30,024 bases of DNA from DAOTWP01 sp034435675 (GCA_034435675.1 DAOTWP010000259.1:1-30024); one strand, 5' to 3'; shown: positions 14,210 through 23,228, numbered from the stretch's first letter. The notes: generated by a model from the sequence alone, not told the origin. A program made the numbers and translations.

Positions 14210-15847
14210 ATGTCCAGTTTGCCCGCACAACTCACGGCGCAGGACGCCTATGCCTTCCGCCGCGCACTTTCGAAAATGCCAGTTCCTGATGACCTGCCAC
14301 TCAGCCCGCTCGCCACTCTGCTGCTCAAGTCACTTGATCCGCAGCACAATCCCGCTGGCTGGCAGACGCTGCAAGCACTCGCCATCAGCGACCACCAGGT
14401 CATGCAGCAAATCATGCTCGTTGACCCGACTGCCCCACCGCCCAACCCTGAGCCATCCCGCGTAGAAGAGGGGGTTTACGTCCCGCCGCTGCCCGCCAAA
14501 GCGCAACTGGATTCTTCACTAATCAACGCAGCAGAAGAAGTCGGGCACTTCCACCGCGACTGCACAGCATGGCTGGCGCAGAAGTCGCCGATGACCCCGC
14601 GCATCTTCCTCGAGTCCGCACCTCTGTGGGCAGTGGGGCTGGCGATTGCCCGCCGCTGTGTGCTGCGACTGAGCTTTGACGACATCTATCCGCACCTATA
14701 CTTCCTATGGGTTGCACCGACGACCTACTATCATAAGAGCACTGGACTGAAAGCGATCACGACCCTAGTCCGCAGCACACTGTCGCAGCTGCTACTGCCC
14801 GAAACAACCACCCCGGAAATGCTGATGGCGAAACTTGCCGGGCAGAAACCCGCTAACTACGACCAGTTACTGCCCAGCGAGCAGAAACTGGAGACGGCGG
14901 GCAGCCGCTTCGCCGGACAGCGCGGGTTAAGCATTGATGAAGCCAGCAAGATGCTGATCCCCAAGAAGTATATGGAAGGACACGCCGAGGCGCTGATGCA
15001 GTTGTTCGATGCGCCTGACCGCATGGAGCGTGAACTGCGCGGCGATGGCAAACTGATTGTCTACAACCCCGCCCTGTCGCTGATTGGTGCGACGACCCCC
15101 GCAATGCTGGGGCGTTATCTGACCGACGCCGAATGGGAGAGCGGCTTAATGGCACGTATCCTGCCGCTGACACCGACTGAGAAGGATGTACCCTACATCG
15201 TTAGCGATCCCGCACCGGAACTTGGACAGACGTTAGAGCGGTTGAAAGCGCGACTGCTGCGCATCCACCACGCATTTCCCGAACCGCCGGAGTGGGATGC
15301 GCTCTACAGTGCCGAAGCGCCCGTGCCACTGCCAACGGTAGAGACGCTGCTGGACGGTGAAGTGATGACACGCTTCAACCGCTATGCCGAGGCGATGCAC
15401 ACGTTGACGGATCCCCGCCGGGGATTGGACGAGCGGCTGTGCGGCAATTACGGACGGTTCCCGGTCATGGCGCTGAAGATCGCGCTGACCCTCGCGGGGA
15501 TGGATTGGGCGGAAGGCGCAACAAAGACTGCGCCGCGCATCACACTGCCACACTGGGCGCAGGCACAGCATCTGATGGAGCAGTACCGCGCTTCGGCGCA
15601 CCGGCTGCTGGCGGAACTCAACGTCAGCCATGACCTGAAGAACGAACAGAAGATCCTCGACTACATCGCCCGGACACAAAACGACCAGCCACCGACCAAA
15701 CGCGAAATCCATCGCGGCACAGGCATCCGCAATCGTAAGGAGGCGTATGCCGCTGTGGATGCGCTGCTCGAATCAGGGGTCATCACCGAGCGTGAGCGTA
15801 AGACTGGTGGACGCACAGGGCGCGTTTATCTCCTGGCTGAGGGGTAG
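14210..15847 (+). CDS. DUF3987-like P-loop protein with C-terminal winged helix
   Basis: 545 aa from the ATG at 14210, preceded by GGAG. The central part resembles DUF3987/plasmid and phage helicase-like ATPases: IYPHLYFLWVAPTTYYHKSTGLKAI (about 159-183) sits where the P-loop is expected but is a degenerate Walker A (YYHKSTG rather than GxxxxGKS/T), and GLSIDEASKML (about 239-249) is Walker B-like. LIVYNPALSLIGATTPAML is the following strand. The last ~80 residues (EQKILDYIARTQ... VITERERKTGGRTGRVYLL) look like a winged helix. Probably a replication initiator or helicase-like protein of a mobile element, acting with the primase downstream. The family call is by pattern and moderately sure. 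Confidence 0.7.
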   Translation: MSSLPAQLTAQDAYAFRRALSKMPVPDDLPLSPLATLLLKSLDPQHNPAGWQTLQALAISDHQVMQQIMLVDPTAPPPNPEPSRVEEGVYVPPLPAKAQLDSSLINAAEEVGHFHRDCTAWLAQKSPMTPRIFLESAPLWAVGLAIARRCVLRLSFDDIYPHLYFLWVAPTTYYHKSTGLKAITTLVRSTLSQLLLPETTTPEMLMAKLAGQKPANYDQLLPSEQKLETAGSRFAGQRGLSIDEASKMLIPKKYMEGHAEALMQLFDAPDRMERELRGDGKLIVYNPALSLIGATTPAMLGRYLTDAEWESGLMARILPLTPTEKDVPYIVSDPAPELGQTLERLKARLLRIHHAFPEPPEWDALYSAEAPVPLPTVETLLDGEVMTRFNRYAEAMHTLTDPRRGLDERLCGNYGRFPVMALKIALTLAGMDWAEGATKTAPRITLPHWAQAQHLMEQYRASAHRLLAELNVSHDLKNEQKILDYIARTQNDQPPTKREIHRGTGIRNRKEAYAAVDALLESGVITERERKTGGRTGRVYLLAEG

Positions 15848-15851
15848 CAGC

Positions 15852-15924
15852 ACTTCTGGCAGCGAGTACTGCCGGAAGTTGCAGCTTGTGACATGTGACA
15901 TCTGGCAGAGCCACTGCCGAAAGT
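15852..15924. repeat. Two related stem-loop units and a GTGACAT tandem repeat
   Basis: Unit 1: TCTGGCAG (15855-15862) - 6 nt - CTGCCGGAAGT (15869-15879). Unit 2: TCTGGCAG (15901-15908) - 5 nt - CTGCCGAAAGT (15914-15924). Between them TGTGACA is repeated in tandem (15887-15893, 15894-15900). All lie in the 96-bp gap between the helicase-like and primase genes. Confidence 0.6.
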
Positions 15925-15943
15925 CGGATATGGGAGCACTGCA

Positions 15944-16948
15944 ATGATTGACGTTGAACGTATCAAAACCAGTGTTGACTGCCGGGTATTGGTGGCACGT
16001 GATCTGGGCAAACCGAAGACACGCGGCAGAACCTACAGCAGTTACAAGTGCCCGCTGCACCACGAACAGAAAGGGTATTCGCTGGTGGTCTATGCCGACC
16101 ACTGGCAGTGTTTTGGCAAGTGTGGACGTGGCGGCGACGCGATTGCGTGGATGCAAGTCTACCACCAATTCTCATTCAGGGAGGCATGTGAACGACTGGC
16201 AGCCGGCGACCTGCCACGCATCTCCGTGACTCCGCCACCCAAGCCCGAACCGCTCACCGTGCCACCGCACAAAGAGTGGCAGCGAGCAGCCCGAGAGGTG
16301 GCAGAACAGGCGATGGAGACATTATGGAGCAGTGACGGCAAGCGCGCGTGGCACTATCTGATGGTCAAGCGCGGGCTGAGTGAACAGACAATTCTGGATG
16401 CTTGCCTGGGCTACATCCCTGGCGACTATTACGCATGGCAGACCGTCGCGGGATTACATGTTCCGTGTGGCATCACCCTCCCCTGGTTTGCCGACGATGC
16501 AACCTGGGGCATTAAGGTGCGCCGTGCCGCAGGTGAACCGCGCTACCAGCAGGTTAGCGGCGGCAATCTGGCGAGCTGTCTGTACGGTGTCGATCTGGTG
16601 CAGCCGGGACTGCCGCTGCTGATCACCGAAGGGGAATTTGATGCGCTGATTGCCCGACAGGTGGCGGGCGATCTCATGTCGGCGGTTGCGCTGGGTAGTG
16701 CGTCCAACTGGCACATCAACCCGCGCTGGTATCCCAGACTGCTCACTGTGCCGCGAATCCTCGTGCGCATGGACGCCGATGCGGCAGGGGCTGGGGCAGC
16801 AGCGCAACTTGCCCAACTTTCGCGCGCAGTCACCTGTGTGCAGGTGCCCGTGGGGAAGGATGTGAACGACTTCTTTTTGACAGCAGGGCTGAATAGTGTG
16901 CGGAGTTGGGTTGCGGCGTACTGCCGTACCGAAACCTGTGTACACTGA
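15944..16948 (+). CDS. CHC2 zinc-finger / TOPRIM DNA primase
   Basis: 334 aa. The N-terminal CHC2-type zinc ribbon has C36-x2-H39, C56 and C60 (KCPLHHEQ ... WQCFGKCGRGGDAIAWM) and ends in the typical GGDAIxFVM-like block. The C-terminal half is a TOPRIM domain: LLITEGEFDALIARQ supplies the catalytic Glu, and ILVRMDADAAGAGAA the DxD pair. It is shorter than DnaG (about 600 aa) and lacks the helicase-binding domain, as is usual for primases of plasmids, phages and integrative elements. It synthesises RNA primers for lagging-strand or element replication. It starts after GGGAG and follows the P-loop gene by 96 bp. Confidence 0.88.
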   Translation: MIDVERIKTSVDCRVLVARDLGKPKTRGRTYSSYKCPLHHEQKGYSLVVYADHWQCFGKCGRGGDAIAWMQVYHQFSFREACERLAAGDLPRISVTPPPKPEPLTVPPHKEWQRAAREVAEQAMETLWSSDGKRAWHYLMVKRGLSEQTILDACLGYIPGDYYAWQTVAGLHVPCGITLPWFADDATWGIKVRRAAGEPRYQQVSGGNLASCLYGVDLVQPGLPLLITEGEFDALIARQVAGDLMSAVALGSASNWHINPRWYPRLLTVPRILVRMDADAAGAGAAAQLAQLSRAVTCVQVPVGKDVNDFFLTAGLNSVRSWVAAYCRTETCVH

Positions 16949-17406
16949 TACGAACGCACGGAGTGCATGCAGAACGAGGCCGGACTTGAATCGAAAACAG
17001 AAACTCGTCTTGAAGAGTAGGTAACTTGCAGTGCGATTGATTCTCTTGCCGGGGACTGTTGCTCACATTTTGGAGGGCGCGGAAGATAATTCAGATACGT
17101 CGCAGGTCCACCATTGCTGAGAAGGGAGTTTTTCGTTTTTCGCCGCAGTCAAAGTGCCGTTCTGTCCGCTGTTTACCAAACCGCACCCGCCCCCTGCGCA
17201 CGAGGGTAGTGAGAATTGGGTTGCAAATCACATGACATTTGTCAACTCTTCGCAACGCATAGTAAGATAAACTTGAACTATTAGGGGCAGCCCCCTAAGG
17301 CATTGATTTCAACGTACACGATAATCACATGTAAAACACAGGTGTTCACAAATACGCAGCTATTTTTGTTCTACTGTAACTTCAAGGGAGAAGATAGGAT
17401 GATGTT
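16949..17406. other. 458-bp spacer before the Cmr operon
   Basis: No gene or CRISPR repeat is visible. It includes a TTAGGGG-CAGC-CCCCTAA hairpin (17281-17298) without a T-tract, a candidate promoter at 17239-17268, and an AT-rich stretch (17320-17400) that reaches the cmr1 start. The boundary between replication genes and CRISPR genes lies here. Confidence 0.5.
17239..17268 (+). promoter_or_regulatory. Candidate promoter of the Cmr operon
   Basis: TTGTCA (17239-17244) and TAAGAT (17263-17268) with an 18-bp spacer, about 139 bp before cmr1. The TTAGGGG/CCCCTAA palindrome just downstream would fall in the 5' leader. It is the best-matching pair in the spacer but not a perfect one. Confidence 0.35.
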
Positions 17407-18312
17407 ATGAGTATTTATGCCTTTAACCTCCGGTTGCTCAGTCCCGCGTTTATCGCAGGTGTGGACAAAAATCATCCAGAGATGCGTGCAGCATCAGTGC
17501 GCGGACAGCTCCGCTATTGGCTGCGGGCGCTGTTAGGTGCCCGCAACCCGGCACTGTCGGCGTTGTGGGATGCAGAAAGTGCGATTTTCGGCTCAACAAC
17601 TGGCGGCGCTGGCGTCTCCGTGCGTGTCTACCGTGAGGCTGCGGCGAAGATCGGGGATTACCCCATGCTGCCTCATCGTCAGAACGAGGGGCGGCGGCAA
17701 GCATCCATCCAGAAGGCGCTCAGCCCTGGGCAGGTTTATGATCTTCAGCTTGCCACCCGTCCCGGCACCCTGCTGCCCACTCACGCGCTGGACGCACTGC
17801 GCCTGTGGTCGCTGCTGGGCGGAGTCGGACGGCGTTCGCGGCGCATGTTTGGTGCCGTGCAGATTACTGCCGGTGAGGATGTCGCTGACTGGTACAGCCC
17901 ACCGCAATCCATTGATGAACTCGCGGCGCTGGTTGGTGATGCGCTGCGGCAGATTTCTAGCGCTGGGATGCCAGACATTCCCAAATATCCAACCCTGAAC
18001 GCCGAACATAGCTGGGTGATTGTCGGCACAATCCCGTATCCCACACACGAAGACCTCGTGAAGAGCCTGTTCGTTGATCTGCTGCGCAAGCCACCGCACC
18101 TGAACAATGCCGACTCGTTTGGGGGAATCAGCCCGCGTCGCAGTTCGCCGATCCATGCGCAGGTGCGGCGTGTTGGTGCTGACCAATACTATCCCGTGCT
18201 GACGGCGCTGCGCTCCAAGCCAGACGGTAAGATTCGCTGGGATCATGTCAAGCAGCTCATGGAAGCGGCAGAAATACACTTTAGCGCTCAGCGGGTATGG
18301 GGAGGCTGGTGA
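17407..18312 (+). CDS. cmr1: Type III-B CRISPR RAMP protein Cmr1
   Basis: 301 aa. Cmr1 caps the 3' end of the crRNA filament in the Cmr complex. The N-terminus LLSPAFIAGVDKNHPEMRAASVRGQLRYWLRALLGA (residues 9-44, quoted in pieces: SPAFIAGVDK, RAASVRGQLRYWLR) is the Cmr1 RAMP signature, in which the RGxLRYWxR helix is diagnostic. IFGSTTGGAGVSV follows, and LLGGVGRRSRRMFGAVQI (about 137-154) is the glycine-rich loop of the RAMP fold. Length is at the short end of the family. It is the first gene of the operon; six bases separate its stop from the cas10 start. Confidence 0.93.
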   Translation: MSIYAFNLRLLSPAFIAGVDKNHPEMRAASVRGQLRYWLRALLGARNPALSALWDAESAIFGSTTGGAGVSVRVYREAAAKIGDYPMLPHRQNEGRRQASIQKALSPGQVYDLQLATRPGTLLPTHALDALRLWSLLGGVGRRSRRMFGAVQITAGEDVADWYSPPQSIDELAALVGDALRQISSAGMPDIPKYPTLNAEHSWVIVGTIPYPTHEDLVKSLFVDLLRKPPHLNNADSFGGISPRRSSPIHAQVRRVGADQYYPVLTALRSKPDGKIRWDHVKQLMEAAEIHFSAQRVWGGW

Positions 18313-18317
18313 AGACG

Positions 18318-19904
18318 ATGGCATATCTCTTCCTGTTCCAAATTGGACCTGTGCAGACATTCATCGCCGCCGGACGCCGTACACAGGACTTATACGTCGG
18401 CAGCCGTATGCTGAGTCAGCTGGCAAAGGCAGGACTTACGGCAGCAAACCAAACAGGAGACTTCACACCGATCTTTCCTGTACAGGATGCCAGTGGCAGC
18501 TTCCCGGATACCGTGCCGCATCGCTTCGCGTTTATCAGCCCAGCAGACCCGTATGAATTGGGAGCGCTCGTCGAGTCAGCGGTGCGTGACCACTGGCGCG
18601 ATGAGTTCGCCTATCGTGTCTATGAACGTTTAACTGCGTTTATTGGCGAGGGCAGTTGGCAGCAAACTTTTGAAAGCCAGATGGACAACTGGTTGGAATT
18701 CTACTGGGTAGCGGTGGAATACACAGACGCAACGCATGGCGAATGCTTTCACAGCGCCAACATCGCGCTCAACCAGCGCAAGCTGCTGCGGCATTTTCCA
18801 CAAGTTGAAGAACCGGGGCGCAAATGCACACTGACTGGTGCACAGTCCGCTGTGGAGTTCACCGATCAACAGTGGGATACCCTGACGAAAAGGTTAGATC
18901 GTGGGCGACACATTGTATTTCGTGAGAATGAGCGGCTCGGTACGCTCGCATTGATCAAACGCCTCGCGAAATGGGCTGAATGCAAGCTGAGCGATCAGGA
19001 TGTGGGCTTTCCTGTCATCCGCTCCACGCGCTATATCGCTGGACTGACCGACGATGAAGAAGATGAGCTAGACGAACCGGGGCGGCGGTTGGAGGGTTAT
19101 ATCGCCGTGCTGCACATGGACGGGGATCGCATGGGCAAAACGCTGAGTGCCTTCGCATATCTCGAAGACCATCAGACATTCTCGACTTTCCTGGCAAAAT
19201 TTGCAGCACAGGTGCCGGATATTGTTGCGGCACATGGCGGCGCAACAGCACAGCATGTGTATGCCGGTGGTGATGATGTGCTGGCGCTGCTGCCCTTGAG
19301 GGAAGCATTAACCTGCGCTATAACCCTGCGCGATAAGTTCGCGGATATGGCAGGCAGTGTACTGGGCAAATTGCGCATTGACGAGCAGTATCAACACCCT
19401 ACTGCCAGCGCAGGCATCGCTATTGCGCCCTATGACTTCCCGCTCGATCTGGCGCTGCAAATGGCGCGTGAAGCAGAGGAAATGGCGAAAAAACAGTATG
19501 ACCGAGATGCCATCGTCGTGACAGAAGCACACGGCACGGGGCAAATCCGTCATGCTGGGGCGAAGTGGGGCATTGTAAACGTGGTGAACAAACTTCGTGG
19601 GCACTTTGAGTCTGGCGTGTTATCCACCAAACTCGGTTATGACCTGTTGAGTATTGCCCATGATATGGACGGCAAAGTACCGCCGGAAGCGCGTTTCGCA
19701 GAGGTCACTCGGCTGCTGCGCCGCCGTACCGCAGAAGGTGTGCCGGACACGCTCAAGGCGGAAATCGAAGGACTGGCAAGCCGTTTAGCGCTTTTCGGGG
19801 AGCAGCGCGATAAGAACGGACGACTGAACTGGGAGAGTGTAGCGCACTGGGCGATTTTAGCGCGCTTTCTGGCGCAGCCCACGCGAGAGAGGAACACAAC
19901 ATGA
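18318..19904 (+). CDS. cmr2: Cas10/Cmr2, cyclase subunit without HD domain
   Basis: 528 aa from the ATG at 18318; an in-frame ATG at 18297 would overlap cmr1. FLFQIGPVQTFIAAGRRTQDLYVGS (residues 5-29) is the start of the Cmr2 D1 domain, so the protein lacks the N-terminal HD nuclease domain found in many Cas10 proteins. CTLTGAQSAV (about 170) is the zinc-motif region, YIAVLHMDGDRMGKTL (261-276) the first strand of the palm, and HVYAGGDDVLALLP (313-326) the intact GGDD cyclase motif. ASAGIAIAPYDFPL follows. It should therefore make cyclic oligoadenylates on target RNA binding but have no DNase. Its stop overlaps cmr3 by 4 bp. Confidence 0.93.
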   Translation: MAYLFLFQIGPVQTFIAAGRRTQDLYVGSRMLSQLAKAGLTAANQTGDFTPIFPVQDASGSFPDTVPHRFAFISPADPYELGALVESAVRDHWRDEFAYRVYERLTAFIGEGSWQQTFESQMDNWLEFYWVAVEYTDATHGECFHSANIALNQRKLLRHFPQVEEPGRKCTLTGAQSAVEFTDQQWDTLTKRLDRGRHIVFRENERLGTLALIKRLAKWAECKLSDQDVGFPVIRSTRYIAGLTDDEEDELDEPGRRLEGYIAVLHMDGDRMGKTLSAFAYLEDHQTFSTFLAKFAAQVPDIVAAHGGATAQHVYAGGDDVLALLPLREALTCAITLRDKFADMAGSVLGKLRIDEQYQHPTASAGIAIAPYDFPLDLALQMAREAEEMAKKQYDRDAIVVTEAHGTGQIRHAGAKWGIVNVVNKLRGHFESGVLSTKLGYDLLSIAHDMDGKVPPEARFAEVTRLLRRRTAEGVPDTLKAEIEGLASRLALFGEQRDKNGRLNWESVAHWAILARFLAQPTRERNTT

Positions 19905-21007
19905 CGGGACAGTGGCTCTTTATTCAAGCGCAGGATGTCTGGATGTTCCGTGACTCCAAACCGTTCAATGCCCAGCAGAATTTTGTCGCGCACAGTCAAT
20001 TCCCGCCCAACCCGCAGACGATGCAGGGTATCATCCGCACCCATTACCTCGAATCGCAGGGAGTTGACTGGAAGGCATATGCGGCAGGACGCGAGCGCGA
20101 GGCGCTGTATACAGCAGTGGGTCGCCCTCAGGGTGATAATCAGCCACCGTCGTTGGGCGAGCTGCGAATTCAGGGTCCCTTTGTAGCGCAGAAGGATTCT
20201 GAGAATAAGGAAAGTCCTATTCAACGACTGCTACCTGCGCCTGTCGACTTACTTTACAACAGCGAAACAAAGCAGTTTGCGACAATGACACTCCGAGGCG
20301 CAGCGCAATTTGCCACCAGCGGAGTTCCTTCAAATTGGCAGCCTGTCTTTCATCCAGATAAAGAGGGCTTTGCGCCCGCGCCGGGTTGGCTGACCGAAAA
20401 ACAGTTCAGCGACTACCTTAAGAACGGTCTCGCTACCGGCGAATTGTACGAGCGAGTCTTCGAGTACGAAGACCGCATCGGGTTAGGCATGTCCCATGCG
20501 CGCCGTGCGGCAGAAACGAGTCTGCTCTACCGGGCACGCTTTGTGCGTCCGCATCCTGGCGTAGGGCTACTGGTACAGGTTAATCAAACACTGTTTCAAG
20601 CGGGCGGCTATCTGCGCATCGGCGGCGAATCGCGAGCTGCACACTTTGAGCTTCTGAACAACTATCCACTGCCAGAAAACCACACCAGAGGCAACCTCAA
20701 AGTTGTGCTGCTGACGCCTGCGTACTTCGATGGCGGTTGGCAACCCACCGCTGGGTGGTCGCAGTGGATGGGCGGTGGGTCGCTTGTATCGGCAATTGTC
20801 GGCAAACCGATGGCAATCAGCGGGTGGGATGTCGCCAACAAACGCTCCAAGCCGCTGCGTCACTATGTGCCCGTTGGCAGCGTCTACTATTTCGAGAACG
20901 CCCGATACACGGATGAACCGTTCACACAAACCCCCGCTAATCGGGGCTATCCTGAACCGGATTTTGGCGCGATGGGCTTTGGCTGCGTCGCCGTTGGTAG
21001 TTGGTAA
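19901..21007 (+). CDS. cmr3: Type III-B CRISPR protein Cmr3
   Basis: 368 aa. Cmr3 is the Csm4 equivalent: it binds the 5' handle of the crRNA and docks on Cas10. The start WLFIQAQDVWMFRDSKPFNA (residues 5-24) is the family hallmark (DVxxFRDSKPF), followed by FPPNPQTMQGIIRTHYLE. Near the C-terminus GGGSLVSAIVGKPMAISGWD and PLRHYVPVGSVYYFE match the conserved blocks. It overlaps cas10 by 4 bp (ATGA), so the two are coupled. The length is typical. Confidence 0.93.
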   Translation: MTGQWLFIQAQDVWMFRDSKPFNAQQNFVAHSQFPPNPQTMQGIIRTHYLESQGVDWKAYAAGREREALYTAVGRPQGDNQPPSLGELRIQGPFVAQKDSENKESPIQRLLPAPVDLLYNSETKQFATMTLRGAAQFATSGVPSNWQPVFHPDKEGFAPAPGWLTEKQFSDYLKNGLATGELYERVFEYEDRIGLGMSHARRAAETSLLYRARFVRPHPGVGLLVQVNQTLFQAGGYLRIGGESRAAHFELLNNYPLPENHTRGNLKVVLLTPAYFDGGWQPTAGWSQWMGGGSLVSAIVGKPMAISGWDVANKRSKPLRHYVPVGSVYYFENARYTDEPFTQTPANRGYPEPDFGAMGFGCVAVGSW

Positions 21008-21025
21008 CCAGAGAGGAAAATCATC

Positions 21026-21913
21026 ATGATTGATGCAGCACTGTTTATCTATACCGAAACTTCACTGCATGCAGGCACGGGCAGCACTGTTTCTGCGGTT
21101 GACCTGCCGATCCAGCGTGAACGCACAACCCGTCATCCACTGGTGCAGGGCAGCGGCATTAAAGGGGCGCTGCGCAGCCAACTGCGGGTGACAGACAACC
21201 AATACGAAAAGATCGTTTTTGGTCCCAGCCCTGAAGATATGCGAAATTTGCGGAATAATGATCGAGAGAATGATACCCACGCGGGTGCGTTATCCGTTGG
21301 GGATGCTCGGATTGTGCTGTTCCCGGTGCGTTCGCTGGCGGGTGTTTACGCCTATACGACCTGCCCAATGCTCTTGGCACGGTTGAGCCGTACACTGAGC
21401 AGCTTTCCTCGCTTTCCACAAAATCCGCCTCAGAGTGGCGCGCTGGTTACACCGCGTTCCTCTGTTGCGGTGGGTGGGCAGGTTGTCCTAGAAGAGTTCG
21501 CTTTCAATGCCAAAAGCGAGGACAGTGTAGGAGTAATTGCCACTTGGTTGGCGAAAAATGCCCTCCCCCAAAGTGATGAATATGCCTATTGGCGGGAGAA
21601 GCTGCTCACCAGCCTCGTGATCCTGAACGATGATGATTTCACGGAATTCACCGTCAACAGTACCGAGATTGTCACCCGTGTGCGCATTGACAGCGCCAAA
21701 AAGACGGTAGCGAAAGGCGCATTGTGGACGCAGGAATCACTGCCGTCTGATACGCTGCTGCTCAGCAATATCACGATTTCGACCCCGCGTGACGGATCAA
21801 AGGTTAGCGAAAGCGACCTAGGCAATTGGCTGGCGACAAGTCTGGGTTCACGGGTGCAGATTGGCGGGGACGAAACCACCGGACAGGGCTTTGTCGCCCT
21901 GCGCTGGTTATAA
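21026..21913 (+). CDS. cmr4: Type III-B CRISPR backbone RNase Cmr4
   Basis: 295 aa. Cmr4 forms the filament that cuts target RNA at 6-nt intervals. LHAGTGSTVSAVDLPIQRER (residues 14-33) contains the catalytic aspartate at residue 26 within VDLPIQRE, the same position as the known cleavage residue in archaeal Cmr4, so RNase activity is expected. HPLVQGSGIKGALRSQLR is the next conserved block, and IGGDETTGQGFVALRWL ends the protein with the glycine-rich loop. It starts after GAGAGGAAAA, 18 bp after cmr3. Confidence 0.94.
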   Translation: MIDAALFIYTETSLHAGTGSTVSAVDLPIQRERTTRHPLVQGSGIKGALRSQLRVTDNQYEKIVFGPSPEDMRNLRNNDRENDTHAGALSVGDARIVLFPVRSLAGVYAYTTCPMLLARLSRTLSSFPRFPQNPPQSGALVTPRSSVAVGGQVVLEEFAFNAKSEDSVGVIATWLAKNALPQSDEYAYWREKLLTSLVILNDDDFTEFTVNSTEIVTRVRIDSAKKTVAKGALWTQESLPSDTLLLSNITISTPRDGSKVSESDLGNWLATSLGSRVQIGGDETTGQGFVALRWL

Positions 21914-21926
21914 GGAGTAGGCGAAC

Positions 21927-22322
21927 ATGACAACTAACCAACAAACCCTGCAACAGGAACGTGCTGCCAGCGCGTGGGCGCAGATTGAACAGGTAGAAGC
22001 ACACCTGCGCGATGTAAAGAAAGAATACGGCTCGCTGGTACGCGGACTGCCTGCGATGATCCTTAGCGATGGTCTAGCGCAGACGCTCGCCTTTTTGCTG
22101 GCGAAGGGCAAGGGCGATGCCAAAAAACCGCACCAAGCCGCTTATGAACACCTCTCTGCATGGGTTTGCCAGCGCTTGAACGCAGGCAAAAACATGGACT
22201 TGCTGCAATGGGTGCTGCAAAAATCCAGCGCCGATTACCGCCGTGCCACTACAGAAGCACTCGCCTATTTGCATTGGCTCAAGCGCTTTGCCGAGGCGAA
22301 AGACTGGCAGGCGGAGGACTAG
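21927..22322 (+). CDS. cmr5: Type III-B CRISPR small subunit Cmr5
   Basis: 131 aa, all-helical by composition. Cmr5 forms the inner filament that contacts the target RNA. AWAQIEQVEAHLRDVKKEYGSLVRGLPAMILSDGL (quoted in part: EYGSLVRGLPAMI, SDGLAQTLAFLLAKG) is the characteristic Cmr5 helix pattern, with KxxYxxxxRxLPxMIxxNGL as the usual motif. ALAYLHWLKRFAEAK is the terminal helix. Length is normal. It sits between cmr4 and cmr6 with 13- and 3-bp gaps. Confidence 0.92.
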   Translation: MTTNQQTLQQERAASAWAQIEQVEAHLRDVKKEYGSLVRGLPAMILSDGLAQTLAFLLAKGKGDAKKPHQAAYEHLSAWVCQRLNAGKNMDLLQWVLQKSSADYRRATTEALAYLHWLKRFAEAKDWQAED

Positions 22323-22325
22323 GCG

Positions 22326-23222
22326 ATGGCATATCAGTATCTCGTGCCTGCGGACACCGTGCGCATCCTGCAAACTCGTGCCGATGAATGCCTCAATCTG
22401 GGTTTGGTACTGGCGCGCTACATCCCGCATGAAGCAATCCGCAACGATGACATCTACAATGATCGTGGGCGCAGCATCGGTAAGATGCGCTCCGAATGGC
22501 TGCGTGACACTGTGAGCCGCTTCACAGCCGGTGCGCTGGAACGAGTGCTCGTGGCAAACTATGAACGCTGGTTGGCGATGACGGGTGAGGCGTCGCGCTT
22601 TGAAATGCGCGCGCTGGGGCGCATGATCGTCGGCTTAGGGGGCAAGGGTCCGCTGGAATTTGGCATCACGCTCGATAAGCTGACCGGGTTGCCGTATATC
22701 CCCGGCAGCGCTTTGAAAGGGTTGTGCCGCAGTTATGCCCTGCTTTCGCTGGCAGCGGAACACGGCATTGCCATTGAAACAGAGCAGTTGGAGAAATTCG
22801 ATACCGCATTGGTCGAAGGGAAAGACTATCAAAGCGGGGATGCGCTGCATTATTCCCGTGCCTTCGGCAGTCAGGAAAATGCAGGCGGCTGTGTGTTTTA
22901 TCCTGCTACGCTGAATGCGATGCGGCTTGTAAAAGAGGATCGCCTATTTACACTGGATGTGATGACGCCACATTTTGTGGACTATTACACCAGCAGCGGC
23001 AGCAAAGCGCCCGACGATGGCGGTAACCCCAACCCGGTGACCTATATCACGGTGACGGAAGGGATGCCGTTTGTTTTCGCCATCGGCAAGCGCGCCAACT
23101 TCACCGATGATGGCGCGATCAAGCAGGCGCGGCGATGGTTGCGGGCAGCATTACAAGAAATGGGTGCCGGCGCGAAGACCGCACAGGGCTATGGCGTGTT
23201 CGCACCGCATAAGTCAGGATAG
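22326..23222 (+). CDS. cmr6: Type III-B CRISPR RAMP protein Cmr6
   Basis: 298 aa. Cmr6 is a Cas7-like protein at the head end of the Cmr filament. KLTGLPYIPGSALKGLCRSYA (about 117-137) is the Cmr6 signature (LPYIPGSxLKGxLR), GSQENAGGCVFYPAT matches the F..G..x..G.v.f.DA block, and MGAGAKTAQGYGVF is the C-terminal glycine-rich loop. The 117-residue N-terminal part is typical of the family. It overlaps none of its neighbours but is tightly packed (3 bp after cmr5, 6 bp before the CARF gene). Confidence 0.93.
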   Translation: MAYQYLVPADTVRILQTRADECLNLGLVLARYIPHEAIRNDDIYNDRGRSIGKMRSEWLRDTVSRFTAGALERVLVANYERWLAMTGEASRFEMRALGRMIVGLGGKGPLEFGITLDKLTGLPYIPGSALKGLCRSYALLSLAAEHGIAIETEQLEKFDTALVEGKDYQSGDALHYSRAFGSQENAGGCVFYPATLNAMRLVKEDRLFTLDVMTPHFVDYYTSSGSKAPDDGGNPNPVTYITVTEGMPFVFAIGKRANFTDDGAIKQARRWLRAALQEMGAGAKTAQGYGVFAPHKSG

Positions 23223-23228
23223 CACACT

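Noticed and set aside
17281..17298. TTAGGGG-CAGC-CCCCTAA as a terminator of the primase gene
   Set aside because: No T-tract follows and it is over 330 bp from the primase stop; kept only as a hairpin within the spacer.
16949..17406. Possible CRISPR array or leader before cmr1
   Set aside because: No repeated 25-40-bp unit is present; only a short hairpin and a promoter-like pair.
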